Below, one piece after another: positions 47,869 to 56,597 of a stretch of 64,000 bases of DNA (positions within the stretch are counted from its first letter, which is position 1; the number at the start of each line of letters is the position of its first letter). A program made the position numbers and the translations under genes. Under the pieces are notes generated by a model. It was not told where the DNA came from. It made no database searches and worked only from the letters and a program-made list of their open reading frames with translations. The DNA comes from Dysgonomonas sp. ZJ279 (GTDB lineage Bacteria; Bacteroidota; Bacteroidia; Bacteroidales; Dysgonomonadaceae): contig NZ_JAAKEL010000004.1 of assembly GCF_011039205.1 (NCBI RefSeq), positions 62,001 through 126,000 on the forward strand. The letters are read 5' to 3'.

Positions 47869-49275
47869 ATGAAAAACGAAAACGTATATCTAAAAGAAAT
47901 CAATTGGCCCGAATTTGGTCTTGCTTCTCCTATCATATATCCTGAAGCCGAAGAAATAGAAAATCGTATATCCAAATGTCGTGAAATGATGGAACATCGC
48001 AATCTGACTCATCTAGTTGTGTATGGAGATCGCGAACATTTTGCTAACTTGATGTATCTCGCTCATTTTGACCCTCGTTTCGAAGAAGCACTAATGATAA
48101 TCAGTAAAGAGGGAGCGCCTCTTATGCTCGTAGGCAATGAATGTGTGGGGCATTTAACCGTATCACCTTTATACAATGCAGGTAAACTCCGTTATGAGAG
48201 ATACCAACCATTTTCGCTAATTAGCCAGCCAAGAGACGAGAGTAGGGGATTGGCTGAAATATTGAGAGGAGAAGGAATAAATGATGACTCGAAAGTAGGA
48301 TGTATGGGCTGGAAATATTATTCGGACATTGAGTTTGCCGACTATCAAAAAGCGATTGAAATTCCATCATTTATAGTTGACAAACTCCGTTCTATCTGCG
48401 GATACGATAATGTGCTGAATGCTTCAGATATATTGATGTCGCCTGCATACGGATTGAAATCAATATTATCAGCTTTCGAAATAGCCCATTTTGAATTTGT
48501 AAATGTGATGGCATCCGAAGGTCTTAAAAATCTATTTAAAAATTTCAGAGCAGGTATTACCGATTTTGAATTAATTGCAGAACATCATTATACAGGTTAT
48601 CCGTTAGGTTGCCATACAGGGATAAAAAGTTCGGGAAATCAACATATAGGTCTCTCCAGTCCTGTTGGCGCTATAATTAAAAAAGGAGAGCCTTGCTCTA
48701 CCGGAATCGCTTATTGGGGCAGTAATATTTGCCGTGCAGGGTGGGTAGCAGAAAACGAAAGCGATTTACCTGAGTATGCGAGAGAATATGTACAAAATCT
48801 TGCTGCGCCTTATTTTTATGCCTGCGCCCAATGGTATGAGACAATGAAAATCGGTACAAAAGGAAAAGTTTTCAGAGAACTGATAGATAAACTCCTTCCT
48901 TTCGACGATTTTGGTGTCTATCTCAATCCCGGTCATTTAATTCACTTCGACGAATGGGTCAGTTCTCCTATATATAAAGATTCAGAAGATGAGATTCGCT
49001 CAGGAATGTATCTTCAAGTAGATATTATTCCCAGATCGAAGAAATATTTTTCGTCAAGAATGGAAGACGGTATCGTTATCGCAGACGAAAAATTGCAAAA
49101 AGAACTCAAAGAGCAATACCCTGATACCTACAACAGATGTATGGCTCGACGTACGTTTATGATCGAGGAGTTGGGCATTAATTTACCTGAAGAAATATTA
49201 CCACTTTCGAACATACCTGCCATAGTACCTCCATTTTTCTTAAACAGTAAAAAAATATTGAGCCTAAAACCCTAG
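47869..49275 (+). CDS. M24-family (creatinase/Xaa-Pro peptidase-like) protein
   Basis: A 468-residue cytoplasmic protein with the pita-bread fold layout: an N-terminal creatinase-like domain (MEHRNLTHLVVYGDREHFANLMYLAHFDPRF) and a C-terminal M24 domain from about residue 220. The His in NPGHLIHFDEW and the Glu in RMEDGIVIAD are kept. The two metal-binding aspartates of M24 peptidases appear to be missing: that segment reads STGIAYWGSNICRAGW. Metal-free creatinase is the precedent for such loss, so a hydrolase of a C-N bond other than a normal aminopeptidase is possible. It starts the locus and precedes an M81 gene by 27 bp. Confidence 0.8.
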   Translation: MKNENVYLKEINWPEFGLASPIIYPEAEEIENRISKCREMMEHRNLTHLVVYGDREHFANLMYLAHFDPRFEEALMIISKEGAPLMLVGNECVGHLTVSPLYNAGKLRYERYQPFSLISQPRDESRGLAEILRGEGINDDSKVGCMGWKYYSDIEFADYQKAIEIPSFIVDKLRSICGYDNVLNASDILMSPAYGLKSILSAFEIAHFEFVNVMASEGLKNLFKNFRAGITDFELIAEHHYTGYPLGCHTGIKSSGNQHIGLSSPVGAIIKKGEPCSTGIAYWGSNICRAGWVAENESDLPEYAREYVQNLAAPYFYACAQWYETMKIGTKGKVFRELIDKLLPFDDFGVYLNPGHLIHFDEWVSSPIYKDSEDEIRSGMYLQVDIIPRSKKYFSSRMEDGIVIADEKLQKELKEQYPDTYNRCMARRTFMIEELGINLPEEILPLSNIPAIVPPFFLNSKKILSLKP

Positions 49276-49302
49276 AATAATTTAATAAACAAAAAAGTAG
49301 CT

Positions 49303-50823
49303 ATGAAAAAACACCTATTTATTTATATCCTATTAGGAGCCTTCCTTACAATGCTCTGTATTTCTTGCAAAACAGAAAATAAAGGCAATGGAAGTACACG
49401 TATCTTAACATTGGGGATTCGTAACGAGTCTAATACGTTCTCCACGTTGCCGACTACAGAAGCTGATTTTAAAACCTTACGAGGTCAAGACGTATTAAAA
49501 GATGAGCCGTGGGCTGAAGTTTGCCGTAACGAAGGAGTGGAACTTATCCCTACTCTTCATGCCTATGCTTGGCCCGGGGGTATAGTGGAGCGTACAATAT
49601 TTGAAAAATACAAGCAAGAAATACTTGATAGCATAAAGAATGCAGGGCATCTGGACGGTATATATATGGATATGCATGGCGCACTTCATGTAGAAGGTTA
49701 TGAAGATGCACAAGCTACTTTGATAAAAGAAATAAGAGAGATTGTAGGGAATGATGTTCTTATAAGTGGCAGTTTTGATCTACATGGTAATTTATCGCCC
49801 GATTTTGTAAAAAACATCAATATCCTTACAGCTTACCGTACTGCTCCACATAGAGATGGAAACGAAACACAGACCCGAGCAATTACACTTCTTATTCAAG
49901 CAATAAAAGAAGATTTAAAACCGCATATCGAATCTGTGATAATTCCCATCTTAGTGCCCGGAGAGAAAAGTATTACCGAAGTCGAACCTTTGCACTCTAT
50001 ATATGCTCAAATTCCTGATGTTGCAAAAGCAGAAGGAATGATGGATGCTTCTATATTCGCAGGATATTGCTGGGCAGATCTTCCCCGCTCAGCTATGCGT
50101 GTGTTTGTTGTAGCAAAAGATGAAAAATATGCTGACATAGCCAAAACAAAAGCGAATAATTTAGCTCAACAAATATGGGATCGCAGAACCGAAATGAAAC
50201 TGGATGTGCCCGAAGGCACAATAGATGAGATGATTGTGAAAGCCGGTGAATATGATAAAACAGTATTTATTTCCGATTCTGGCGATAATACAACAGCGGG
50301 AGCTCCGGGCGATAATACTCAAGTATTAGAAGCTTTGATAAAATACAACTCTAAAGACGCATTTGTAGCTGGTATTGTAGATAATGACGCATTAAGAAAA
50401 TGTGTTGAAACTGGCATTGGTAAAGATGTTAATGTTAAACTTGGTGGAAAAGTCGATTATATTTTTGGAAAACCCTTGCAAGTAAAAGGGAAAGTTATAT
50501 ATTTATCACCGGATTCGATATTAAAAACACCAAGAGCCGCCGCAGTAGTCGATATTGATGGGATTAAAGTTGCTATAATTAGTACACGCCGATCATTTAT
50601 CGAAGTACGGGATTTTACAGAAATAGGATTCAATCCACTTGACTTTAAAATTGTTGTAGTAAAACTAGGTTATCTATATCCTGAGCTTCGAGACATAGCT
50701 CCGGTACACTTGATGGCACTTACTTCAGGCTTTTGCAATTTAGATATGCGAACACTTCCATTTAAACACGTAAGCAGACCCAGCTATCCTTTAGATTTAG
50801 AAATGAATTGGAAAACACCTTAA
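49303..50823 (+). CDS. M81-family (MlrC/microcystinase-like) lipoprotein
   Basis: A 506-residue protein with a lipoprotein signal (LGAFLTMLCISC). The M81 MlrC family core is clear: LTLGIRNESNTFSTLPTT at the start, YMDMHGALHVEGYEDAQ, GSFDLHGNLSPD and AYRTAPHRDGNETQTRA with likely zinc ligands, then SDSGDNTTAGAPGDNTQVLEAL. MlrC hydrolyses linear peptides with unusual residues, and most family members have unknown substrates. A lipoprotein signal places it in the periplasm or at the surface, while the M24-like partner is cytoplasmic. The 28-bp spacing suggests they share an operon. Confidence 0.88.
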   Translation: MKKHLFIYILLGAFLTMLCISCKTENKGNGSTRILTLGIRNESNTFSTLPTTEADFKTLRGQDVLKDEPWAEVCRNEGVELIPTLHAYAWPGGIVERTIFEKYKQEILDSIKNAGHLDGIYMDMHGALHVEGYEDAQATLIKEIREIVGNDVLISGSFDLHGNLSPDFVKNINILTAYRTAPHRDGNETQTRAITLLIQAIKEDLKPHIESVIIPILVPGEKSITEVEPLHSIYAQIPDVAKAEGMMDASIFAGYCWADLPRSAMRVFVVAKDEKYADIAKTKANNLAQQIWDRRTEMKLDVPEGTIDEMIVKAGEYDKTVFISDSGDNTTAGAPGDNTQVLEALIKYNSKDAFVAGIVDNDALRKCVETGIGKDVNVKLGGKVDYIFGKPLQVKGKVIYLSPDSILKTPRAAAVVDIDGIKVAIISTRRSFIEVRDFTEIGFNPLDFKIVVVKLGYLYPELRDIAPVHLMALTSGFCNLDMRTLPFKHVSRPSYPLDLEMNWKTP

Positions 50824-50877
50824 AATATATAAAATGAGTACATAACATATCATTAACCATTACTAACACCAACACCT

Positions 50878-51768
50878 ATGAAACCATTATATCAGGATTT
50901 GCCATTTACACCAGCTAGCTATGTAAATGTTTATAAAGAAGAACTGCCCCACTTTATTGTCCCTTGGCATTATCACCCTGAAATCGAAATCATGTATATT
51001 CTCGAAGGAACAGGAACACGATTTGTAGGTGATCACATAGAAGAATATGGTGAGGGCGATTTGTGTATAATAGGAGCAAATTTACCTCACGAATGGAGAA
51101 ATGACGATATATTCTTTCACAAGGAATCGAACTTGCGGGCTTCATGCTTATGTTTATTTTTTCAGAGAGAATTATTTGGTGCTAATCTACTCAATCTACC
51201 GGAAATGGACAATATAAAATCTTTGTTGGAAAAAGCAGAGAGAGGAGTAAAGTTCGTAGGTAAATCGAGAGAAGAGATCGGTAAATTGATAAATGAATAT
51301 GTAAATGAGAATGGTGCAGGTCGCATCGCAAAACTAATACTCTTACTCGAACAAATGGCTTCTGCCGAAGAATACGAATCATTAGCCAGTGTCGGTTATA
51401 CCCGCAACACTCTAAATTCAGGCGATTTTGAGCGGTTCAACAAAGTATATCAATATATATTAAGAAACTTTACCAGACCAATCCGACTCGAAGAAGTCTC
51501 GTCGCTTGTCGGATTAACTCCGAATGCCTTTTGCCGCTATTTCAGAGATCGCACAAAGAAAACTTTTGTACAGTATCTGAATGATGTTCGCATAGGTCAT
51601 GCTAAAAAACTTTTGATTGAAGATAAGATGACAATATCTGCTCTTAGCATAGAATCCGGATTTTATAATCTGTCTAATTTTATTGATCAGTTCAAGCGTT
51701 CTACTAATATGTCACCGTCAGAATATCAAAGAAAATACGGCGCTAAAAACAGAAAAGTACCAGTATAG
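50878..51768 (+). CDS. AraC-family transcriptional regulator with cupin domain
   Basis: A 296-residue regulator. The N-terminal cupin domain (HFIVPWHYHPEIEIMYILEGTGTRFVGDHIEEYGEGDLCIIGANLPHEW, about residues 20-80) probably binds a sugar or metabolite. The C-terminal 100 residues are a double helix-turn-helix AraC domain: RFNKVYQYILRNFTRPIRLEEVSSLVGLTPNAFCRYFRDRTKKTFVQYLNDVRIGHA and ISALSIESGFYNLSNFIDQFKR. It likely activates the SusCD operon that starts 207 bp downstream, and perhaps the peptidase genes upstream. Confidence 0.92.
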   Translation: MKPLYQDLPFTPASYVNVYKEELPHFIVPWHYHPEIEIMYILEGTGTRFVGDHIEEYGEGDLCIIGANLPHEWRNDDIFFHKESNLRASCLCLFFQRELFGANLLNLPEMDNIKSLLEKAERGVKFVGKSREEIGKLINEYVNENGAGRIAKLILLLEQMASAEEYESLASVGYTRNTLNSGDFERFNKVYQYILRNFTRPIRLEEVSSLVGLTPNAFCRYFRDRTKKTFVQYLNDVRIGHAKKLLIEDKMTISALSIESGFYNLSNFIDQFKRSTNMSPSEYQRKYGAKNRKVPV

Positions 51769-51800
51769 TAAGATACCAGAAGTATTGGCGAGAATCGCAT

Positions 51801-51884
51801 AAAATAGCCTCTATTATTAAAAATACATTTGCATTGTAACATAAATGTTTAATGCCTATGAATAAGTAATAATAAAGGCTTTTT
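51801..51884. promoter_or_regulatory. Nested stem in the leader before the second susC gene
   Basis: aaaatagcctctattatta (51801-51819) pairs with taataataaaggctttt (51867-51883) apart from a bulge and a mismatch. Inside, GCATT and AATGC (51831-51857 region) can also pair. The closing GGCTTTTTC looks like a terminator tail. A TACATTTG -7-like element sits in the loop (51824-51831), so terminator and promoter readings conflict. Confidence 0.35.
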
Positions 51885-51975
51885 CTATTAATATATGTAG
51901 AAAAGCAATTCACCTTAAACTTTCGTATTTAGCAAATAAGCTACCTAAATTTTAAAATCTTAATAATCTGATGGT

Positions 51976-54939
51976 ATGAAAAAAAAATCAAATCAAAATC
52001 TTTTAGACAAACGAATAATTCGTTTTTGTCAAAGAATGCTCCTGATTATTTTTGGTTTTAGTTTAATTGGGATAAACCTATCGGCCCAAACTAAAACACA
52101 ACAGGACAAAATACTTAAAGGTACAGTTGTAAGTGCATCAGGCGAAACCTTGCCGGGTGCTTCGGTAACAATAACAGGGACAAATGTCGGCATTATGTCC
52201 GACCATGAAGGACGCTTCTCAATTAATGTGCCCACAGGGTCGAAAGAATTGAAAGTGACCCTTATTGGTATGAAATCTCAAACTATACCTATTGGCTCCG
52301 AAACAAATATTAGAATAACTATGGAGGACGATGCTGTTATGTTGGATGACGTAATTGCTATCGGTTATGGTACAATACAAAAGAAAGACTTATCTGGGTC
52401 TGTAGCTAATATCTCCGAAAGAGACTTTAATAAAGGTGTGGTAACATCTGCCGACCAATTGCTAAAGGGAAAAGTTTCAGGACTTGTAATCACAAGACCC
52501 GGAGGTGATCCGACTCAAAGTGCCACTATGCGCTTAAGAGGTTCTACTTCTTTGATGGGAGGAAACGGACCATTAGTTGTAATAGACGGAGTTCCCGGAG
52601 CGTCATTAAATAGCGTAGCGCCGCAAGACATTGAATCGATGAGTGTATTGAAAGATGCTTCTGCCGCAGCTATATATGGAGCACGAAGCGCTAATGGCGT
52701 TATTCTGATTACAACAAAAAAAGGTAAAGCAGGTAAAACATCTATTACTTATGATGGATTTTTTGCAGTAGAAAACTTGGCCAACAATCTGGATATGCTC
52801 ACTGCTGACGAATGGCGAAAATATGTAAAAGATAATGATATTACAAAAGCCATGGACTATGGTGGGGATACAAAGTGGAATGAAGAAATTTATAGAACAG
52901 GGTATTCTCAAAATCACAATTTAAGCCTGATGGGTGGAACAGAAAACTCTACTTACAGAGCATCTGTGAACTATCTCGATCAAAAAGGAATTGTACTTGA
53001 TAATGGTCTGCAACGTTTGAACGCAAATATATCTTTCGATCAGACTGCTCTTGACGGTAATCTTAGAGTATTACTGAATGCTAATACAGCAATCGAAGAC
53101 TGGACAAGTGTTCCTACCACAAATGTATTTGCATATTCGTTGAATCTAAATCCAACCATTCCTGTTTATGACGACAACGGAGGATTTAAAGAAGTATCGG
53201 GATACGAGTATTACAATCCCGTAGCAATGTTGAAACAGATGACCTCAGAAAGTAAACGCAATCAGTTTATGGGACGTATCCAGGTTGAATACAAATTCTT
53301 AAATATGTTTACAGCTGCGGTTAATGGTTCGTTGTCAAGAACTAATAGACTGAACGGTTATTACGAATCGAAAGATTCGCGAACCGCAGAGCAAATAAAC
53401 GGATTGGCACGACGTTCGACAGTAGAAGATAATACTAGACTATTGGAAACTACTCTAACTTTCGATAAAACATTTAATAAAGTACACAAAATAAACGCAA
53501 TAGCCGGATATTCTTATCAGGATTTTTCGACTGAAAACTTTATGGCTCAACGAAGAGGATTTATCAATGATAAATTTATGTACAATAACTTCGGTGCAGC
53601 AGAAGGTGTTATGAATCCATCTGATGTAACAAGTTGGAAAGAAAAAAACAAACTGATTTCGATGTATGCCAGAGCGAACTATTCTATGGCCGGAAAATAC
53701 ATTTTTACCGGAACAATCAGACGAGATGGCTCGAGTAAATTCGGTAAAGATAATAAATGGGGCACATTCCCTTCGGGTTCTGTGGCTTGGAGAATCAGCG
53801 AAGAAAGCTTTATGAAGAATATCTCGTTCTTAGACGATCTTAAAATGCGTGTCAGTTACGGTATTACAGGTAATCAGGATATAGGAAACTACAAATCTGC
53901 TGCATTATACGGTGCTGCCGGATATTACTACCGCGATGGAAGCTTCTATACTCAATATGCTCCTAATCAAAACGAAAATCCAAATTTGAAATGGGAAGAA
54001 ACTGCTCAACTCGATTTCGGATTCGATTACTACCTTTTGGGTGGAAAAATAAGAGGAAGTATAGATTATTACAATAAACAAACATCTAACTTGCTTTATG
54101 ATTATCCCGTTTCTACACCTCCATATCAATACAGAACTATGATGGCGAATGTAGGTAAAGTAGAAAATAAAGGGATTGAATTGTCTGTAGAAGCAACAAT
54201 GGTTGATACTAAGGATTTCAAATGGGATCTGGGCTTCAATTTCGCTAAAAACAAGAATACACTTAAATCGTTGTCGAACGACGAATTCAAACTGGATGTA
54301 GTTTACACCGGCGAATGGTCTCTAAACGGATTACAGGAGACACCTCAAATACTTAAACCGGGTTATTCTATCGGAACATTCTATGGTGCAAAATACACAG
54401 GCAAAGATGAAAACGGTATATTCCAATATGAGGATGTAAGTAAAGATGGAAAATTTGTTTATGCAGACGATAGAACGGTGATTGGTAATGCACAACCTGA
54501 TTTTACTATGAATATGTCGAACTCTTTCCAATATAAAAACCTGTCGTTGTCATTTATGATGAGAGGAGTATTTGGAAACGATATTGCTAACTCTACAGGA
54601 CTGTATCTGGACGATATAAACCGTATGCCCGGAAGTAATGTATTGAGATCGGCTCTTGATAAAGCAGCTCAACCGTTGGTATATTCTTCTTACTATATAG
54701 AAGACGGAAGTTTTGTCCGCATGGAATATCTTACTTTAGGATACGATTTCAAACTACCTGCCAGCTCTAAAATTAAAAATATAAGACTTTCGGCCACAGC
54801 TAATAATCTATTTATTATAACAGGTTATTCAGGTATAGACCCAGAAGTAAACGCTGACGGACTGGTATTGGGTATAGATGCCCGAAACTATTATCCTAAA
54901 ACACGGGCATTCTCTTTGGGAGTAAATGTATCATTTTAA
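51976..54939 (+). CDS. SusC-like TonB-dependent outer-membrane transporter
   Basis: A 987-residue SusC/RagA protein with a long signal (MLLIIFGFSLIGINLSAQ), carboxypeptidase-D-like domain (ILKGTVVSASGETLPGASVTITGTNVG), plug (DDVIAIGYGTIQKKDLSGSVANIS to VLKDASAAAIYGARSANGVILITTKKG) and barrel ending ARNYYPKTRAFSLGVNVSF. It imports an unidentified oligosaccharide or glycoconjugate. It is not a close duplicate of the SusC at 29517; the barrel sequences differ through most of their length. It is followed by its SusD partner after 18 bp. Confidence 0.96.
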   Translation: MKKKSNQNLLDKRIIRFCQRMLLIIFGFSLIGINLSAQTKTQQDKILKGTVVSASGETLPGASVTITGTNVGIMSDHEGRFSINVPTGSKELKVTLIGMKSQTIPIGSETNIRITMEDDAVMLDDVIAIGYGTIQKKDLSGSVANISERDFNKGVVTSADQLLKGKVSGLVITRPGGDPTQSATMRLRGSTSLMGGNGPLVVIDGVPGASLNSVAPQDIESMSVLKDASAAAIYGARSANGVILITTKKGKAGKTSITYDGFFAVENLANNLDMLTADEWRKYVKDNDITKAMDYGGDTKWNEEIYRTGYSQNHNLSLMGGTENSTYRASVNYLDQKGIVLDNGLQRLNANISFDQTALDGNLRVLLNANTAIEDWTSVPTTNVFAYSLNLNPTIPVYDDNGGFKEVSGYEYYNPVAMLKQMTSESKRNQFMGRIQVEYKFLNMFTAAVNGSLSRTNRLNGYYESKDSRTAEQINGLARRSTVEDNTRLLETTLTFDKTFNKVHKINAIAGYSYQDFSTENFMAQRRGFINDKFMYNNFGAAEGVMNPSDVTSWKEKNKLISMYARANYSMAGKYIFTGTIRRDGSSKFGKDNKWGTFPSGSVAWRISEESFMKNISFLDDLKMRVSYGITGNQDIGNYKSAALYGAAGYYYRDGSFYTQYAPNQNENPNLKWEETAQLDFGFDYYLLGGKIRGSIDYYNKQTSNLLYDYPVSTPPYQYRTMMANVGKVENKGIELSVEATMVDTKDFKWDLGFNFAKNKNTLKSLSNDEFKLDVVYTGEWSLNGLQETPQILKPGYSIGTFYGAKYTGKDENGIFQYEDVSKDGKFVYADDRTVIGNAQPDFTMNMSNSFQYKNLSLSFMMRGVFGNDIANSTGLYLDDINRMPGSNVLRSALDKAAQPLVYSSYYIEDGSFVRMEYLTLGYDFKLPASSKIKNIRLSATANNLFIITGYSGIDPEVNADGLVLGIDARNYYPKTRAFSLGVNVSF

Positions 54940-54957
54940 CTATCAAAAACGTATATC

Positions 54958-56442
54958 ATGAAAAGAAAATATATATTATCCATATTTCTGTCCGGCATTT
55001 TGGGACTTACATCTTGTACCGATCTCGATGAAGATTTCTATAGTGTAACACCTCAAGATGAATTCGGAGGTACGACAGAAGAAATGAATTCACTGATTGG
55101 CCCTGCATACGGAACATTAGTCAACTATGTCAATAATGATTTCTGGATGCAAGAAATTACTACCGATGAATATATGATTCCGGCACGCGGACTGGATTGG
55201 TATTCGGGCGGTATCCATTTACGATACCATACACATGAATGGTCTGCAAAAGAAACTCCTGACTTCTGGCGGTTCGAGCAAGTAACTACTGTCAACAAGA
55301 TTATTGACATGTTAGATAAGACAGCCGTTCAGATTGAAAACAAAGAGCGTACTTATGCTGAATTGAGAACGATCAGGGCTTTCTGGTACTTTATGATGCT
55401 CGACAATATAGGCAATGTGCCTATTGTTACGTCTTTCGACGGTACACTACCAACCAATAATACACGTAAGGAAGTTTACGATTTTGTAGAAAAAGAATTA
55501 TTGGAATCAGTAGAAGGGCTTTCCGAAGACAAGAACGCAAGTACGTATGCTAAAGCTACGAAATGGGTTGCATATACAATTTTAGCAAAATTATATCTGA
55601 ATGCTCAAGTATATACCGGTACAGCTCAATGGGATAAATGTCTTACTTATGCCAATAAAGTTATCGAATCGGGTTTGTATCAATTAGAACCTAATATCTT
55701 CAATAATTTCAAAGTAAAGAATGAAGGCTCTACCGAAAATATATTTGCTATACCTTACGATGCAGAATATTTCAGAGGTTATTTTATCCCTTACCAAATG
55801 TCTTGGCATTACTCCAACTATACAACTTTCGATGTACAATTCAGTTCGTGGAACGGACCTTGCGCAGTACCTGGTTTTGTGAAAAGTTTTGATAAAGATG
55901 ATGCTCGTTATGCTTCATTCTTAATAGGACCTCAATATTCTGCTGATGGACAAACTCTTTATATACGTGATGGTGTTACTCCTCTTGATTTCACAATCGA
56001 AGTTGGTGATTTTGCGAATGCAAACGAGAATGAAGGAGCGAGACTATTCAAATGGGAAGTTGAAAAAGGAGGTAAAAATCACCTGAATAACGACTTTGCT
56101 ATATTCAGATACTCAGATGTTTTACTCATGAAAGCAGAATGCTTGTTGCGTAAAGGAGACGAACCTAGTGCACGTACTATTGTAAATCAAGTAAGAGAAC
56201 GCAACTTTAGCCCGGCAAAACCATTGCCTACTCTGACTCTTGATTTATTACTTAAAGAACGGGGCTTTGAATTTGTTTTTGAAGGATGGAGAAGAAACGA
56301 CCTTATACGTTTCGATGCATTCAAGGGAACATGGGATTTTAAACCTAATCAAGACCCTGCTGATAAACACACTTACCTATTTCCAATACCTCTGGCGGTA
56401 ATGGATAAAAACCCACATTTGAAACAGAATCCGGGTTACTAA
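54958..56442 (+). CDS. SusD/RagB-like surface glycan-binding lipoprotein
   Basis: A 494-residue SusD homologue with signal FLSGILGLTSC followed by TDLDEDFYS. RagB features include FWRFEQVTTVNKIIDML, ELRTIRAFWYFMMLDNIGNVPIV and the C-terminal ERGFEFVFEGWRRNDLIRF with FPIPLAVMDKNPHLKQNPGY. It caps the SusC barrel encoded upstream. No SusE/F-like lipoprotein follows; a structured gap and two glycosidase genes come next. Confidence 0.96.
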   Translation: MKRKYILSIFLSGILGLTSCTDLDEDFYSVTPQDEFGGTTEEMNSLIGPAYGTLVNYVNNDFWMQEITTDEYMIPARGLDWYSGGIHLRYHTHEWSAKETPDFWRFEQVTTVNKIIDMLDKTAVQIENKERTYAELRTIRAFWYFMMLDNIGNVPIVTSFDGTLPTNNTRKEVYDFVEKELLESVEGLSEDKNASTYAKATKWVAYTILAKLYLNAQVYTGTAQWDKCLTYANKVIESGLYQLEPNIFNNFKVKNEGSTENIFAIPYDAEYFRGYFIPYQMSWHYSNYTTFDVQFSSWNGPCAVPGFVKSFDKDDARYASFLIGPQYSADGQTLYIRDGVTPLDFTIEVGDFANANENEGARLFKWEVEKGGKNHLNNDFAIFRYSDVLLMKAECLLRKGDEPSARTIVNQVRERNFSPAKPLPTLTLDLLLKERGFEFVFEGWRRNDLIRFDAFKGTWDFKPNQDPADKHTYLFPIPLAVMDKNPHLKQNPGY

Positions 56443-56464
56443 TTACTGACTTTTACTTAGCCAT

Positions 56465-56533
56465 GTCTCAGAGGTCTATTATCTGAGGAGTAATGGAGAA
56501 TTTTAAACTGAAAGGTCTATAGACTTTTGAGAC
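56465..56533 (+). promoter_or_regulatory. Competing hairpins between susD and the glycosidase genes
   Basis: gtctcagaggtctat (56465-56479) can pair with atagacttttgagac (56519-56533) using two G-U pairs. The right half also forms a local hairpin, aaaggtctatagactttt (56511-56528). Mutually exclusive folds of this kind occur in attenuators. There is no long T-run. Confidence 0.4.
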
Positions 56534-56597
56534 AGGCTATTTTATTGCTTCATATTCAATATGAACTGAGTTTACACACCCTCTAAAAAGGCTGATT

